A DNA stretch of 64,000 bases from Escherichia sp. ESNIH1 (GCA_002918705.1 PQKR01000003.1:1-64000), one strand, 5' to 3'; counted from the stretch's first letter, positions 24,315 to 34,167 are shown. Numbers and translations: made by a program. The notes: generated by a model from the sequence alone, not told the origin.

Positions 24315-24959
24315 TTACTTCTTACTCGTTTTCCAGTACTGCTCACTCGCATTTAATATGCCTATCAGATCAAAGAATTTATCTCCCGGATGGGTGCTCT
24401 GATGAATACTCGTACTTGAAAGCAGTCGCTGTGTCTGGTCCAGTTTTTTCCAGAGGCTGGATAAATTGACTGTGGTTGTATTAGTGGTTTCTGTACCCTG
24501 AACGTTAAAATCAGAGCTGAAATTATCGATATAACCACTGAAAATCCGGTAGGCGTAGAGAATCGAGCCATTAGCAGGATTGACGATACCCATCCAGATA
24601 TTAACTTTGGCGTCAGTCCAGAGACCACGCAGGGCACTACTCAGGTATTCCTGATTGATATTATTCACTTTGAATGACGTACCGTTGTTATTGATTTGAT
24701 TTTTCTCAACGTAATTTGCAAAACTTGAATCAAGAAAATCAGGTACAGAGGTATACGTGATGCTGTTATAACTCTGGTCTGAGATGGCATCTGTCAGATA
24801 AAGGTTGCCGCCCTTCGGTGGGAAAATATCGATGAGTTTTACCATAATGCCGCACTGATATAATTCCTTTTCAGTGAGAATGGTTTTACTGTCGCCTCTC
24901 ATCGTGTTACAGTAATTGACCAGTACTGGGTTGTTTAATACATTATTTGGGATCGACAT
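24315..24959 (-). CDS. Minor tail protein (lambda L position)
   Basis: 214 residues. The body runs KLIDIFPPKGGNLYLTDAIS, then SGYIDNFSSDFN and STHPGDKFFDLIG. It resembles phage DUF2163/minor-tail proteins that build the tail-tip hub. Position between the distal-tail-like gene and the NlpC/P60 gene is that of lambda L. The stop of this gene and the start of the next are adjacent. Confidence 0.65.
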   Translation of the reverse strand: MSIPNNVLNNPVLVNYCNTMRGDSKTILTEKELYQCGIMVKLIDIFPPKGGNLYLTDAISDQSYNSITYTSVPDFLDSSFANYVEKNQINNNGTSFKVNNINQEYLSSALRGLWTDAKVNIWMGIVNPANGSILYAYRIFSGYIDNFSSDFNVQGTETTNTTTVNLSSLWKKLDQTQRLLSSTSIHQSTHPGDKFFDLIGILNASEQYWKTSKK

Positions 24960-24960
24960 A

Positions 24961-25515
24961 TTAACCCCTGATATTTTCAGTGGCGTTAATAGTGATTTCC
25001 ATTACGTTAGTACTGGGCAGTTCATAAACTGAGTTCTGAGGATTGAGGACAAACGAACCTTGCAGGTTATCAAACTTAATAACTTCGCTCGTCTGGATTG
25101 CCCTGATTAACCCCGGATAAATGGAAATGGTGTAACCATTATTTGCTGTGATTCTGTAGAGCTTTTTATGCCCGTTAAACTGAATCAGGGAACCGACCTC
25201 CAGAGTATTACGGCTAGCTGTAACTGAAGATGCCCCTGCGGCAGCCGCTGCTGTAGCCTGGACAGTCGTTGTTTGTGTGCCATTGTACTGACCCCACCAT
25301 CCGAGCGACATATCAAATGGTTTACCCGATCCGTACAGCCCATAGAAGTTAGCTAATTCAGCCCGGTCTTTCTTATTCACTGTAACCTTGAATGTCAGGG
25401 TAAAGTACTGTACGCCAACCATTCGGGTTAGTGTTTCTCCTGACCAGGTTTGAGTTTGATATTGTGGCCTGTTATCGCTGAGCACAAAACCGCTTATTAA
25501 TGCGTTATTAAACAT
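24961..25515 (-). CDS. Distal tail / minor tail protein (lambda M position)
   Basis: 184 residues, beta-rich: the first part has FTLTFKVTVNKKDRAELANF, an alanine-rich linker (TAAAAAGASS), then a second small beta domain. This resembles phage distal-tail proteins with an inserted domain. Position directly after the tape measure supports a role at the tail tip. The family name is inference. Confidence 0.6.
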   Translation of the reverse strand: MFNNALISGFVLSDNRPQYQTQTWSGETLTRMVGVQYFTLTFKVTVNKKDRAELANFYGLYGSGKPFDMSLGWWGQYNGTQTTTVQATAAAAAGASSVTASRNTLEVGSLIQFNGHKKLYRITANNGYTISIYPGLIRAIQTSEVIKFDNLQGSFVLNPQNSVYELPSTNVMEITINATENIRG

Positions 25516-25564
25516 GCAAATAGTCCTTTATTAATAAGCCCACATCCTGTGGGCTATATTGTAT

Positions 25565-28009
25565 TTATACGTTTTTCTTCTGAGACTTACGAATAACCTG
25601 AACAATCGTATCAGCATGTTTATCACACAAAGCCTGAAACCTAGACTCTGTTAGCTCACCACTGTTCTGAATGATTAGAGGTGCATCGATTTTAATTTCC
25701 CCAGTACTGTTACCGCCGTCCTGGTTATTGAGGTATTTTGTCAGGTCCTGGTTAAGCGATTTGCCCACTACACGCTCCCCCTTTTCGAGGTTATACGTAC
25801 CAGTCGCCGGGAGTGAATCCCAGCCGTCATGAGCCTGACCCTGGATCTTAGTCCCTTTGATAGTGCTCATGATCCTGGCACCCTCAGCTGCCACTTTGAG
25901 GCCCGCCGGGATCCCCAGAGGCCAGCCCAATTTCATGGCCTCTGAGATGCCCTGCTGGATGTTGATCATGCTCTGAGCTACTGCAATCCCCTTGCTGATA
26001 GCAAATGCTGCAACAGCTGCGGCGTTAGACTCTCCGAACGCACCCGCCATCATTGTTCCCAGATCCTGTGCACCAGTTGCATACATACCTAGCGTTTTGT
26101 TTGCAGCGTCGATGTTAGCCTGAGCGATCTTGTTACTCGTAGCATCGTTGATTGCTGCCATGCGATCCTGATACTGCTGATAGCCCATCAGCTTGGCTTC
26201 ATATAGCTGCTGGTTCAGTGCCAGCTCTGCCTGTCCGTCTGTACTGATCTTGTCCAGAGTAGGCTGGTCCGCCGTCATCTGGAACGGATCGGTAGTGCTG
26301 ATACCTAAACGCTGATCCTGTGCGTTCTGGATGTCAGTGAGCTGATTACCGGTAATGTTCTGACCACCAATAGCGGCTATGTTCTGCCCTAGTTTTTTCG
26401 GGTCCGACTCATTCAGCATAGATTCAGTCATATCCCTGAACATGCGTTTACGGGATTCGTACTGGGCCTGGAGCATTTTTGTCACTTCTGACTCAGACGT
26501 TCCCAGAACCTCCGCACTCTCTCGTATACGCTGCTCAATGGCGTTCTGTTGTTCTGTAAACTGCTGCACCTGTACCTGAGCACCAGAACCGGCGATAGAG
26601 GTCATGGTTTGCTGTAGTACCTTTTGTGCCTGTATACGTTTTGCATCTGCCTGTTTCTGAGCTGCCTCAGCCTTTGTAGCCTCTGCCTCTGCTTTCTTTT
26701 TGGCGGCCTCGGCGGCCTTGTCATCTTCAGCCGTGAGGCTTTTAACGAGATCTGCACGCTTCTTTTTGTAACCTTCAGTAAGGGTATCGATATCAGCTTG
26801 CATAGCCGTACTGTTACCGCCGTATGCCTTGAGTACACTTTTTTCAATCGCGTCTTTGGTCTGTTTGTACTGTACATCCAGTGCATCGATAGAAGCCTGA
26901 GTAGCCTGTTTAGCTGTCTGGAATGATTTCATAGAAGCACTGATAGTACTTTTCTCTACGCCTTTATTGTATTCAGTGATAGTACTTTTAAGATTATCTA
27001 AATTGGCCTGTGCAAGTCCTACTGCAAAAGTTAAATTATTATTGAGTTGCTTAGAGTCTTTTTCGCTTTGAGATACCAATTTTTGACCAAAAATAGAACT
27101 ATTTTTGAGTAGGTTTTGTTGAAAACCCTGCTGATAATTTTTAACGCGATCTAACCCTTCCTGACCAGTCGCAGCGGCTGCGGCGGCAACAGGTTTACTA
27201 TTAAGTATACGAGTCATTAAATTTAAAATATCAGCCAGATTACTGGCGATTGGTGCAATCGCAGAGTTATTCCATTTTTCCCATGCAATACTTAATGTTG
27301 CAGTACTGGCACGGTATTTCTCAAATGCTGCACTCTGCTCTTCTGTTAGCTGAACTTGTTGAGTACTTAATTTATTATTATATTCCTGCTCTGTATTGTA
27401 CTGCTTGAGTACTGTAAGCCTTTTCGCAGCGTCACTACCCATAGTCTCAAACATATTGATCATTTGAGATGCACTGAGACCCTGTGCCTGAGCTGCAAAA
27501 TAAATGTGTGCGTACACGTCCTCGCCAGCATCAGCCATCTTCTGTAGCTCAAGAACGTTCAGCTTCAGCGGCTGGATAACGTCAGTCAGCATTGAACCTG
27601 CACCATTGGTGAGGGCATCGCCTATGCGATCTTTCAAATCCTTAGACTGATCGGCTATGTCTTGAAGTGTTAACCCTACACCGGCGTACATGTTAGCCAT
27701 CTGTTGTAACTGCGTGATACCTATCTGTGACAGAGAGCCAGCCTGAAAAATTTCAAATGCTTTCTCTGATTGCTCTGAAACTTTTGCCATAGTTCCGGCT
27801 ATTGCCAGTCCCGCTACACCAACAGCCCCGGCGAGGCTCCCTACAGCCATTGATGTTTTGGACAGGCCAGTAGTGATCCCACCGAACGAGCCTCCCGCCC
27901 TGTCAGAAAAATCACCGATACTGTTCGCCGCATTTTTCAATGATCGCTGAAGCCCGGATTCATCACCCCGTATTTCAAATATCATTGCCTGTAAATTATT
28001 TTGTGCCAT
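25565..28009 (-). CDS. Tail tape measure protein
   Basis: 814 residues, almost all helical. The N-terminus DESGLQRSLKNAANSIGDFS and a hydrophobic stretch (SLAGAVGVAGLAIAGTMAK) are followed by a long Ala/Lys/Gln coiled coil around 330-480. A second hydrophobic stretch lies around 660-690 and a C-terminal region follows. Length predicts a medium siphophage tail. It overlaps the upstream chaperone gene by 14 bases. Confidence 0.88.
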   Translation of the reverse strand: MAQNNLQAMIFEIRGDESGLQRSLKNAANSIGDFSDRAGGSFGGITTGLSKTSMAVGSLAGAVGVAGLAIAGTMAKVSEQSEKAFEIFQAGSLSQIGITQLQQMANMYAGVGLTLQDIADQSKDLKDRIGDALTNGAGSMLTDVIQPLKLNVLELQKMADAGEDVYAHIYFAAQAQGLSASQMINMFETMGSDAAKRLTVLKQYNTEQEYNNKLSTQQVQLTEEQSAAFEKYRASTATLSIAWEKWNNSAIAPIASNLADILNLMTRILNSKPVAAAAAATGQEGLDRVKNYQQGFQQNLLKNSSIFGQKLVSQSEKDSKQLNNNLTFAVGLAQANLDNLKSTITEYNKGVEKSTISASMKSFQTAKQATQASIDALDVQYKQTKDAIEKSVLKAYGGNSTAMQADIDTLTEGYKKKRADLVKSLTAEDDKAAEAAKKKAEAEATKAEAAQKQADAKRIQAQKVLQQTMTSIAGSGAQVQVQQFTEQQNAIEQRIRESAEVLGTSESEVTKMLQAQYESRKRMFRDMTESMLNESDPKKLGQNIAAIGGQNITGNQLTDIQNAQDQRLGISTTDPFQMTADQPTLDKISTDGQAELALNQQLYEAKLMGYQQYQDRMAAINDATSNKIAQANIDAANKTLGMYATGAQDLGTMMAGAFGESNAAAVAAFAISKGIAVAQSMINIQQGISEAMKLGWPLGIPAGLKVAAEGARIMSTIKGTKIQGQAHDGWDSLPATGTYNLEKGERVVGKSLNQDLTKYLNNQDGGNSTGEIKIDAPLIIQNSGELTESRFQALCDKHADTIVQVIRKSQKKNV

Positions 28010-28367
28010 TTGGTTTTACTCCCATCCATTGAAGCATATTTTTCTTCTGTTGTTCCGCGATCCGTTTCTCTCTTTCTTCTTTCTGCTCTTTTATCGTTTT
28101 GGTAGAGATTAAATTCAATGAATCCAGCTCGTGAATATTGAACTTAGGAATATCTTCTTTCCTGATATTGCCAGTACTTAACCATATAGCCTGTAGAAGT
28201 TCTGTATGGCGAATCTGTTCAACCTGAGCAGAATCAGGGTTTACAGTTTCGTTATATATCAACAGGTAATAGAAAAGCAAAACGGGCATGGTGCAGAGTT
28301 CTTCCACACCACACCCGTTTTTATTCAGAAGTGATAACGCCAGTTTGAGAACCGGATCGCGTCTCAC
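27996..28367 (-). CDS. Tail assembly chaperone, T-like part
   Basis: 123 residues, helical, opening with GTG that overlaps the previous stop (GTGA). It lies in the -1 frame relative to the 28364 gene and directly precedes the tape measure, exactly as lambda T follows G. The heptamer GGCAAAG at 28373-28367, one base different from lambda GGGAAAG, sits just before the stop. The product may therefore be made as a frameshift fusion as well as, or instead of, from the GTG. Confidence 0.65.
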   Translation of the reverse strand: MRRDPVLKLALSLLNKNGCGVEELCTMPVLLFYYLLIYNETVNPDSAQVEQIRHTELLQAIWLSTGNIRKEDIPKFNIHELDSLNLISTKTIKEQKEEREKRIAEQQKKNMLQWMGVKPNGTK

Positions 28368-28654
28368 TTTGCCTCGACATCTTCCGGTTTGAACGCTTCG
28401 GCAAATACGCGGCCAATCTCATTATTCAATTTTAACTGAATAGTGAGGTCTACATTTTTTTCGACTTGTTCTGCTGAATCGAATAATTGCTTACCGGATT
28501 CATCTACTACACAATAAAAGATAGCCTTAAATGGATCTGCAACTTCAGCATTGTCTTTAATCGATGGTAGTTTGATATAAACAGTAACAGTGTCTGTTAG
28601 TTTAAATGGTGTCAGTTTTACACCAATTACACTCATTAAATTTTCAAAATCCAT
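28364..28654 (-). CDS. Tail assembly chaperone, G-like part
   Basis: 96 residues between the second tail-tube gene and the T-like gene, the standard position of the tail assembly chaperone. A beta-rich start (KLTPFKLTDTVTVYIKLP) precedes an acidic helical end. Its last codons carry a lambda-like slippery heptamer, which would permit a G-GT type fusion. Confidence 0.65.
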   Translation of the reverse strand: MDFENLMSVIGVKLTPFKLTDTVTVYIKLPSIKDNAEVADPFKAIFYCVVDESGKQLFDSAEQVEKNVDLTIQLKLNNEIGRVFAEAFKPEDVEAK

Positions 28655-28660
28655 TCTTCA

Positions 28661-29131
28661 TTACTTCCCGGAAACTTCACCAGTAGCGACTGGAGCACCA
28701 GAGACGCTGACGACAAAATCACGCTGTACGGCACTGTCAAAGTCACCAGAGATGCTGTCTGATGTTACATAGCCGTTGACGATTGAGTAATACGCCGGGC
28801 CGCTGGTATCACCCAGATTCTGGAAATAGGTGATTTTCACCTGTACCAGTTTCTGTGAGGAAGCTGCCGCAGCCAGCATTTCCTGTCCGACAGCACCAGG
28901 ACGCCAGAAAACTGACAGAGTGAGATCGGGTACGTTACGGGAGCCGGGGATCTTCTTGGCGTACTGTTGTCCGAAAGTGTTGATACTGACTACAGTACTT
29001 TCAGCACCAGCAGCTGCCGGAAACGCCGCGAGTTCTTCAACCACTGTATAAGTGGTTGCCTGAACGCCACCTACTGGAGCATCAGCGATTTCCACTTTGA
29101 CGTTGTTAGCAATAAACGTTGAGGTAAACAT
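28661..29131 (-). CDS. Tail tube protein, short paralogue
   Basis: 156 residues with a tail-tube pattern: VVEELAAFPAAAGAESTVVS, NVPDLTLSVFW, SSQKLVQVKITY, NGYVTSDSISGDFDSAVQRD. The same landmarks in the same order occur in the N-terminal ~150 residues of the 32045-33730 protein, so the two are paralogues. This one lacks the fibre extension and lies next to the chaperones, so it is the more likely main tube subunit. Confidence 0.8.
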   Translation of the reverse strand: MFTSTFIANNVKVEIADAPVGGVQATTYTVVEELAAFPAAAGAESTVVSINTFGQQYAKKIPGSRNVPDLTLSVFWRPGAVGQEMLAAAASSQKLVQVKITYFQNLGDTSGPAYYSIVNGYVTSDSISGDFDSAVQRDFVVSVSGAPVATGEVSGK

Positions 29132-29189
29132 TTTTAATTCCTTTAAAATATAGGGTGAAAAATCCGTTTCACCCCTCGTTATTATTTAT

Positions 29190-32045
29190 TTATACGTACA
29201 GGTTAAAGTACTTCATATATAGAGCTAAACCCCTGAGAAGTTCACCTGTATAAAAGCCGAAATACATACTGTTGTTTTGTTCTGTAGTTTCAAAGCCGGG
29301 TCTGATTGCAGGACACCATGTACCGTTGATTACATGATTTGGTGAAATTACATCGTAGTTATTTTGAATCTCTGTAAACAGCAAATCCAATAATTCATGA
29401 TCTGGATAACCAGCAATTGCCATCATTGATGCACCTGCTAACCATAATCCAGACATGTGACCTGTGAAACCATCGTAAAGTACTTGTCCGTCGTCCTTAA
29501 AATAAGTCGGTGCATGACCATCATTTTTTTTCATAAACCACTTGAGGTAGTTCATCCAGTTCTGACAGTACTTAATGATGTTCTGAGGTATTGCATAATC
29601 ACCACGTTGATAAAGTTCATGTACTACATCACATCCGGCAAAAAAGGCACGAGGTTCATAACCTGACCAGGCTTCAGCATACCAGTGCTGCATGATGAAA
29701 GTATCTGGTTGCTCACCATCCGGCAGATAGGCCAGTGCATCCTGGCGGTTCCATACGAACGCCTGTGCACACGGACCGGGTAACGCTGGCCTGAACTTGT
29801 TGGTAAACCAGTTCTGAGCGTCACACAGGAAATTGATACTGTTGTTCAGACGGGTCTCATCGATCTGAGTACCCCTGAAGCACCATATAGCGGGTAGCTG
29901 ATATCCTGGGTAGGGTAATCCACGCCAGCCACTGTAAAGCTGTGCGTATGGGTCTGTAATGTTAGAGAACGGTATGAGGCCGGGAGTGTATGCGAGACTG
30001 TCTAACATATACTGCTTGATCACACAGTCCCCTAAACGGGCAGTGTAACCAGAATCTGTACTGTTATTGAATGTCAGTGTAACCAGTACAGAATAGTCAC
30101 CCGTACTGCCATCATCATATAGTTCTGGCAGGTCATTAATACAATACCAGTCAATACGTCCAGATATACCATCTACCGGATCATCATCCAGCAATAGTGT
30201 GAACTCTTCTCTCCCCGTTAAGGTTGGAGATGCCGGAATAGGATCTGTTTGAATCTCGCTGCCATCCTCCGGGTCAATCGTTAGCGGGTGATCTGGTTGA
30301 TAGCTATTAAGTTTGAAATCAGAAAGTGCAAAAGTCTTCGTTACCCATTCACCATTAGTTGCTGGTAACATAGCCCACCAACGCCAGTTATTATCATCAC
30401 TTATACGGAAGTTGAAATTATCGTTATAGCTTCGATATGTAAAAGACAGAATATCCTGTTTCTCATTATCAAATATCCAGAAACCAACCACCATCCCGCC
30501 GCCACCATCCATAGTACTGGTAATGACGTTATCATAATACTTCCCGGCAATACCGGATTGATATTCAAACTTAGTGACTGTATTTGATCCATAATCCGAG
30601 ATCATTCGCAAATCAGCAGTAAGGTACTGTCCGCCGTCTGGTTTACTGATCCGTGTAAAATGATTCATTGGTACATTCATTGCCGTAATACTGCCATCTG
30701 TCGTAGTAATTGGCAGACCGCAACGGTACTTAATTGAACCCTCTTCTGTTTTGGTTTTATTAACTGTAAGAGCTACGGCAAGACTGAGTGAACCTCCACT
30801 GGCATCTACACCACCATATTCAACATAGAAATTACTGGTATTCTTGAACTTAAACCATATTGATTGCTGTTCTAGTGTTGTCTGGGCTGTAGCTGACTGG
30901 TTAATAACAATGTAACCCTCTGCATCACGCGAGTACGTTGCCACCTGTTCACTCGGATAGAAATAATCGTAGGAAATGCCATCCGTGAACGGCGTGAGGG
31001 CAGCTGTGGATTTACGGAAAAACTGATCGTACTTATCAATGTCTGAGTAGCCGATACAGGTAATCAGAGAGTTTTGCCACGCTAACCAGTACTGACGCTC
31101 TCCGGTAATGTCCCAGAGCAATTTACAGGCCTGGCAAAACCATAATTCCGCATCTGACGCATTATCACTGAAATCGAGATCCCCATAATTATCGATGGGT
31201 ACATGTACCGGACGGTTGTGCCAGCGTTCGTTACGTTTCAAGAGATAGCCGCCATGCTCTACCGGGTTACGGGTGGCATAGTTGAAGCGGTACTGACCAT
31301 TAATAGAAGTGTCCTTGAGCTGTACTGTACCGATCTGGCTGGTTAGCCCTGACTCAAGTACATCCCCGTTACTGTCCACTTTGCGTCCTGTACGATCTAC
31401 AATCCAGTCTACATCATAGGTAGCCCCTTTCTTCTTCCAGTCCGTAGAGCCTTCAGAATCCCACTCATACACGGTTGCGTTTACCTGGTTCCAGCCTAAT
31501 GAGGCACGTTCTGGAAAGGCGAACCATACAGCATCGAGATACTCACCATAGTTAGGTGAACCATGAGGAATCTGTGTACGTCCATTAGTCCAGTTGAATA
31601 GTACCCCTTTGAATCCACCATGAGTGGGGTATTCAGGATCTAGGGGATAGTTGGCTAGTACCGGCTCTTTACCATTGGCGATCCAGTTACAGCGTAGTGA
31701 ACCATCTGGCGGATCGGGGAAGGCCACACCGCGAAAGAAGGCCAGGTGATACCCGTTAAAATATTTCTTCGCCAGTTCCAGGTACTTTGAATCCTTTGTT
31801 GTCTGATAGACATAGATCGCACCCAGAATAGCCAGTGACTGGCCTTCTGTAGTACTGTCACTATCCGGCTGAGCTTCCCACTGAGTTTCTGCAATAAAAT
31901 GTCTGTTATTCGCTAACAGATAATCCGGATTAAAAACGTAATGCTGAGTTTTGCTGTTCGTCGTTAATCCAGTATTCCGGTCCAGAAATTTTAAATGCCC
32001 CTCAATCATCTGTAGGGCATTGCTCAAGTTGCCTTTTTTGATCAT
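29190..32045 (-). CDS. Large glycosidase-like tail protein, 951 aa
   Basis: 951 residues, no signal peptide. N- and C-terminal parts are rich in Trp, Tyr and Asp with helical-hairpin spacing suggestive of an (alpha/alpha) toroid as in many glycoside hydrolases. Examples are GQSLAILGAIYVYQTTKDSK, then WFCQACKLLWDITGERQYWL and GHMSGLWLAGASMMAIAGYP. A beta-rich insertion lies about 385-640. Coupled by one base to the fibre-bearing tail-tube gene and followed by the second tube gene. Most likely a virion-bound polysaccharide depolymerase or receptor-binding enzyme; catalytic residues cannot be fixed by eye. Confidence 0.55.
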   Translation of the reverse strand: MIKKGNLSNALQMIEGHLKFLDRNTGLTTNSKTQHYVFNPDYLLANNRHFIAETQWEAQPDSDSTTEGQSLAILGAIYVYQTTKDSKYLELAKKYFNGYHLAFFRGVAFPDPPDGSLRCNWIANGKEPVLANYPLDPEYPTHGGFKGVLFNWTNGRTQIPHGSPNYGEYLDAVWFAFPERASLGWNQVNATVYEWDSEGSTDWKKKGATYDVDWIVDRTGRKVDSNGDVLESGLTSQIGTVQLKDTSINGQYRFNYATRNPVEHGGYLLKRNERWHNRPVHVPIDNYGDLDFSDNASDAELWFCQACKLLWDITGERQYWLAWQNSLITCIGYSDIDKYDQFFRKSTAALTPFTDGISYDYFYPSEQVATYSRDAEGYIVINQSATAQTTLEQQSIWFKFKNTSNFYVEYGGVDASGGSLSLAVALTVNKTKTEEGSIKYRCGLPITTTDGSITAMNVPMNHFTRISKPDGGQYLTADLRMISDYGSNTVTKFEYQSGIAGKYYDNVITSTMDGGGGMVVGFWIFDNEKQDILSFTYRSYNDNFNFRISDDNNWRWWAMLPATNGEWVTKTFALSDFKLNSYQPDHPLTIDPEDGSEIQTDPIPASPTLTGREEFTLLLDDDPVDGISGRIDWYCINDLPELYDDGSTGDYSVLVTLTFNNSTDSGYTARLGDCVIKQYMLDSLAYTPGLIPFSNITDPYAQLYSGWRGLPYPGYQLPAIWCFRGTQIDETRLNNSINFLCDAQNWFTNKFRPALPGPCAQAFVWNRQDALAYLPDGEQPDTFIMQHWYAEAWSGYEPRAFFAGCDVVHELYQRGDYAIPQNIIKYCQNWMNYLKWFMKKNDGHAPTYFKDDGQVLYDGFTGHMSGLWLAGASMMAIAGYPDHELLDLLFTEIQNNYDVISPNHVINGTWCPAIRPGFETTEQNNSMYFGFYTGELLRGLALYMKYFNLYV

Positions 32046-33730
32046 TAGTGTAAATCCGCCATGAGTAGAGAACCGTACCAGGTACTGCCCCCGTCTACGG
32101 AAAAGAATTGAAAAATATCTACAGAATCTTTAGAGAATGTCAGTACTGGAGGACGGCCAAACGACCAAACAACGTTACCAGGCCACTGGATTTTATTTGC
32201 TCCCGTACCCTGAGTAATACATACGGTTACTGTCTGACTGTTTTTATTGCCGCCTACATTGACAATGGATAATTGCGTGTTTGGTACTGACAAGGTTGCA
32301 GTGAATACACGTTTACCATCTGACATATCAATTTCGAGAAGTTCTTTTACACTGGAAAGATTCAGGATATCCTGAGTAATTGTAACTTTAGTATCAATTT
32401 TAGCCTGTAGTACTGCATCTTTTGCATCAATTTGTGCCTTAGAATATGTACCTACATCATTGTAATTCAGTGCAACGTTAGAACTTAACGGATAACCGTT
32501 CACTGTAGTAATACGTAAGGCAAACAGATCATTCGCCTGAGTACGGGAGTACACGTCTGTAATATCAGCTGCAACTAACTGAATATTAGTACCGGATAGC
32601 GGCTTATTATTAATTAAGAAGGTTTTAGGTACAAAAGTACTGCTACTGTAGGACAGACTAGCCATATCGGGTAGGTGTGCTGACGTCAGGGTGATATTAC
32701 CTGACAGAGGTAATCCGTTTACTGTGACGCTTTTAGCAACAAAATTCGTAATAACCTGATTCTGAGAATAAACATCCAGAATATCAGACGCCACGAGATT
32801 CAGTGACGTACCTGATAACGCGTGTCCGTTGAGCTGAAAAACCTTTGGAATGTACATAGCATCGATTTGTGTCTTTGAGTACACATCAGAGATATCCGCA
32901 GCTGACAGCGTGATATTGCCGTTCAGTACCTTCCCGTTGATGGCACGGGTGACAGGCACATACCCTGCCAGATCACTGGCAGCGGCTGCACCCAGTTCTG
33001 AGAGAGTGGGTTTATCAGCACTGCTGTAGACCCTGTACCATGCTCCGGTAGCTGCACTGGAGAAGTTACGCACGTTGATAACCGGCGTCCCTGTCTTGCT
33101 TACTACGAGCTGTGTACCGTTGCTGCCGTCCAGATTGGACGTACCGAGCATATCCGTACCTGTACTGGAACTACCCGCAGGCACCTTGATAAATGCGTTA
33201 CCGTCACGGCCCTGATAGCTGGGGAACTCTGCCCCGTTTGAGCCCACGCCCCAGTTACCGCGATACAGTTCGATTTGAGACTCATCGAGGACACCCATCG
33301 ACACCATTTCATTAGGTGCGAACATGTACGAACGTGTAACAACGTTGTCATAGTCGGATGAGTCGTTACGGGACGTTAGATAGCCGTTATACATGGCGTA
33401 CTGTATTGTCGTGTCGTTCTCGCCCTCATCCGGCAGTTCAACCTTGACCTGAACCAGCTCCTGCGAGTCTACGATAGCATCCAGGCTGCCATGTACTGAG
33501 GGTACATAGTTGACCTGAATAGTCATATCAGCATATGTACTGTCACCTGTAGTACGGGCTGAGTACTCTGAATCGTATGTTTCCAGCGTGGTTACAGAAG
33601 TACTTTCACCAAAACTGGGAAAGCCTGACAGCTCCTGTACCTGACTGAATGATTTTGAATTTGGATCTGTATTATTTGTGTCAGTACAGACCCATACAGA
33701 GGCTAGATTGCCTGTGAATACCTGGCCCAT
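32045..33730 (-). CDS. Tail tube protein with C-terminal fibre repeats
   Basis: 561 residues. Residues 1-~150 are a tail-tube domain paralogous to the 156-residue protein at 28661 (VQELSGFPSFGESTSV, SQELVQVKVELP, NGYLTSRNDSSDYDNVVTRS). A linker of about 100 residues follows. Then come about five ~40-residue repeats of the pattern xNGxxLSGNxxLxAxDIxDVYSxxQ (residues ~260-450), typical of phage tail-fibre shafts. A C-terminal beta domain (TVTVCITQGTGANKIQWPG) follows. A fusion of tube and fibre in one chain is unusual and suggests fibres projecting along the tail shaft. Confidence 0.75.
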   Translation of the reverse strand: MGQVFTGNLASVWVCTDTNNTDPNSKSFSQVQELSGFPSFGESTSVTTLETYDSEYSARTTGDSTYADMTIQVNYVPSVHGSLDAIVDSQELVQVKVELPDEGENDTTIQYAMYNGYLTSRNDSSDYDNVVTRSYMFAPNEMVSMGVLDESQIELYRGNWGVGSNGAEFPSYQGRDGNAFIKVPAGSSSTGTDMLGTSNLDGSNGTQLVVSKTGTPVINVRNFSSAATGAWYRVYSSADKPTLSELGAAAASDLAGYVPVTRAINGKVLNGNITLSAADISDVYSKTQIDAMYIPKVFQLNGHALSGTSLNLVASDILDVYSQNQVITNFVAKSVTVNGLPLSGNITLTSAHLPDMASLSYSSSTFVPKTFLINNKPLSGTNIQLVAADITDVYSRTQANDLFALRITTVNGYPLSSNVALNYNDVGTYSKAQIDAKDAVLQAKIDTKVTITQDILNLSSVKELLEIDMSDGKRVFTATLSVPNTQLSIVNVGGNKNSQTVTVCITQGTGANKIQWPGNVVWSFGRPPVLTFSKDSVDIFQFFSVDGGSTWYGSLLMADLH

Positions 33731-34167
33731 TATTTTTCCCCGTATTTAAGTGTAATTGATTGTGTGTGCACATACAGGGTTTCGCTGGATTCGGCCTGAG
33801 TAGTCATTAAACTTTCATCAATACTGATACTGAAAATCGCCATTGCCAAAGTACTGTTAAGCTCATCGAAAAAACCGGGGCTAAAGAGTGCCTCTAACAG
33901 GCTTTCAATTTGCTCAGAAGCACTTTTGAAATTTTGACCCACTGCTACAAATTCAATTCGTAAATCGCACAGGTTACGGACAGTGGGCGGAATAACCTGC
34001 CCATTCTGAACCGTATTGGCCCGTAAGACTTGATTGCGGCTTACAGTGCTGTCACCGATATAGAGTTTTACCTTATCTGCTGTCGCTTTTGAGGGATACT
34101 GGAGGTTGACGTAATTTATTAATTTATTCATCAGATATTTCCTGACTGAATAGTCTGCTGTATACAT
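33730..34167 (-). CDS. Probable tail terminator protein (lambda U position)
   Basis: 145 residues. Between the head-tail connector and the first tail-tube gene, one-base overlaps on both sides. The mixed helix start (KYLMNKLINYVNLQYPSKAT) and beta segments (NLCDLRIEFVAVGQNF) fit gpU-like tail terminators. Assigned by position and shape, not by a clear motif. Confidence 0.55.
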   Translation of the reverse strand: MYTADYSVRKYLMNKLINYVNLQYPSKATADKVKLYIGDSTVSRNQVLRANTVQNGQVIPPTVRNLCDLRIEFVAVGQNFKSASEQIESLLEALFSPGFFDELNSTLAMAIFSISIDESLMTTQAESSETLYVHTQSITLKYGEK

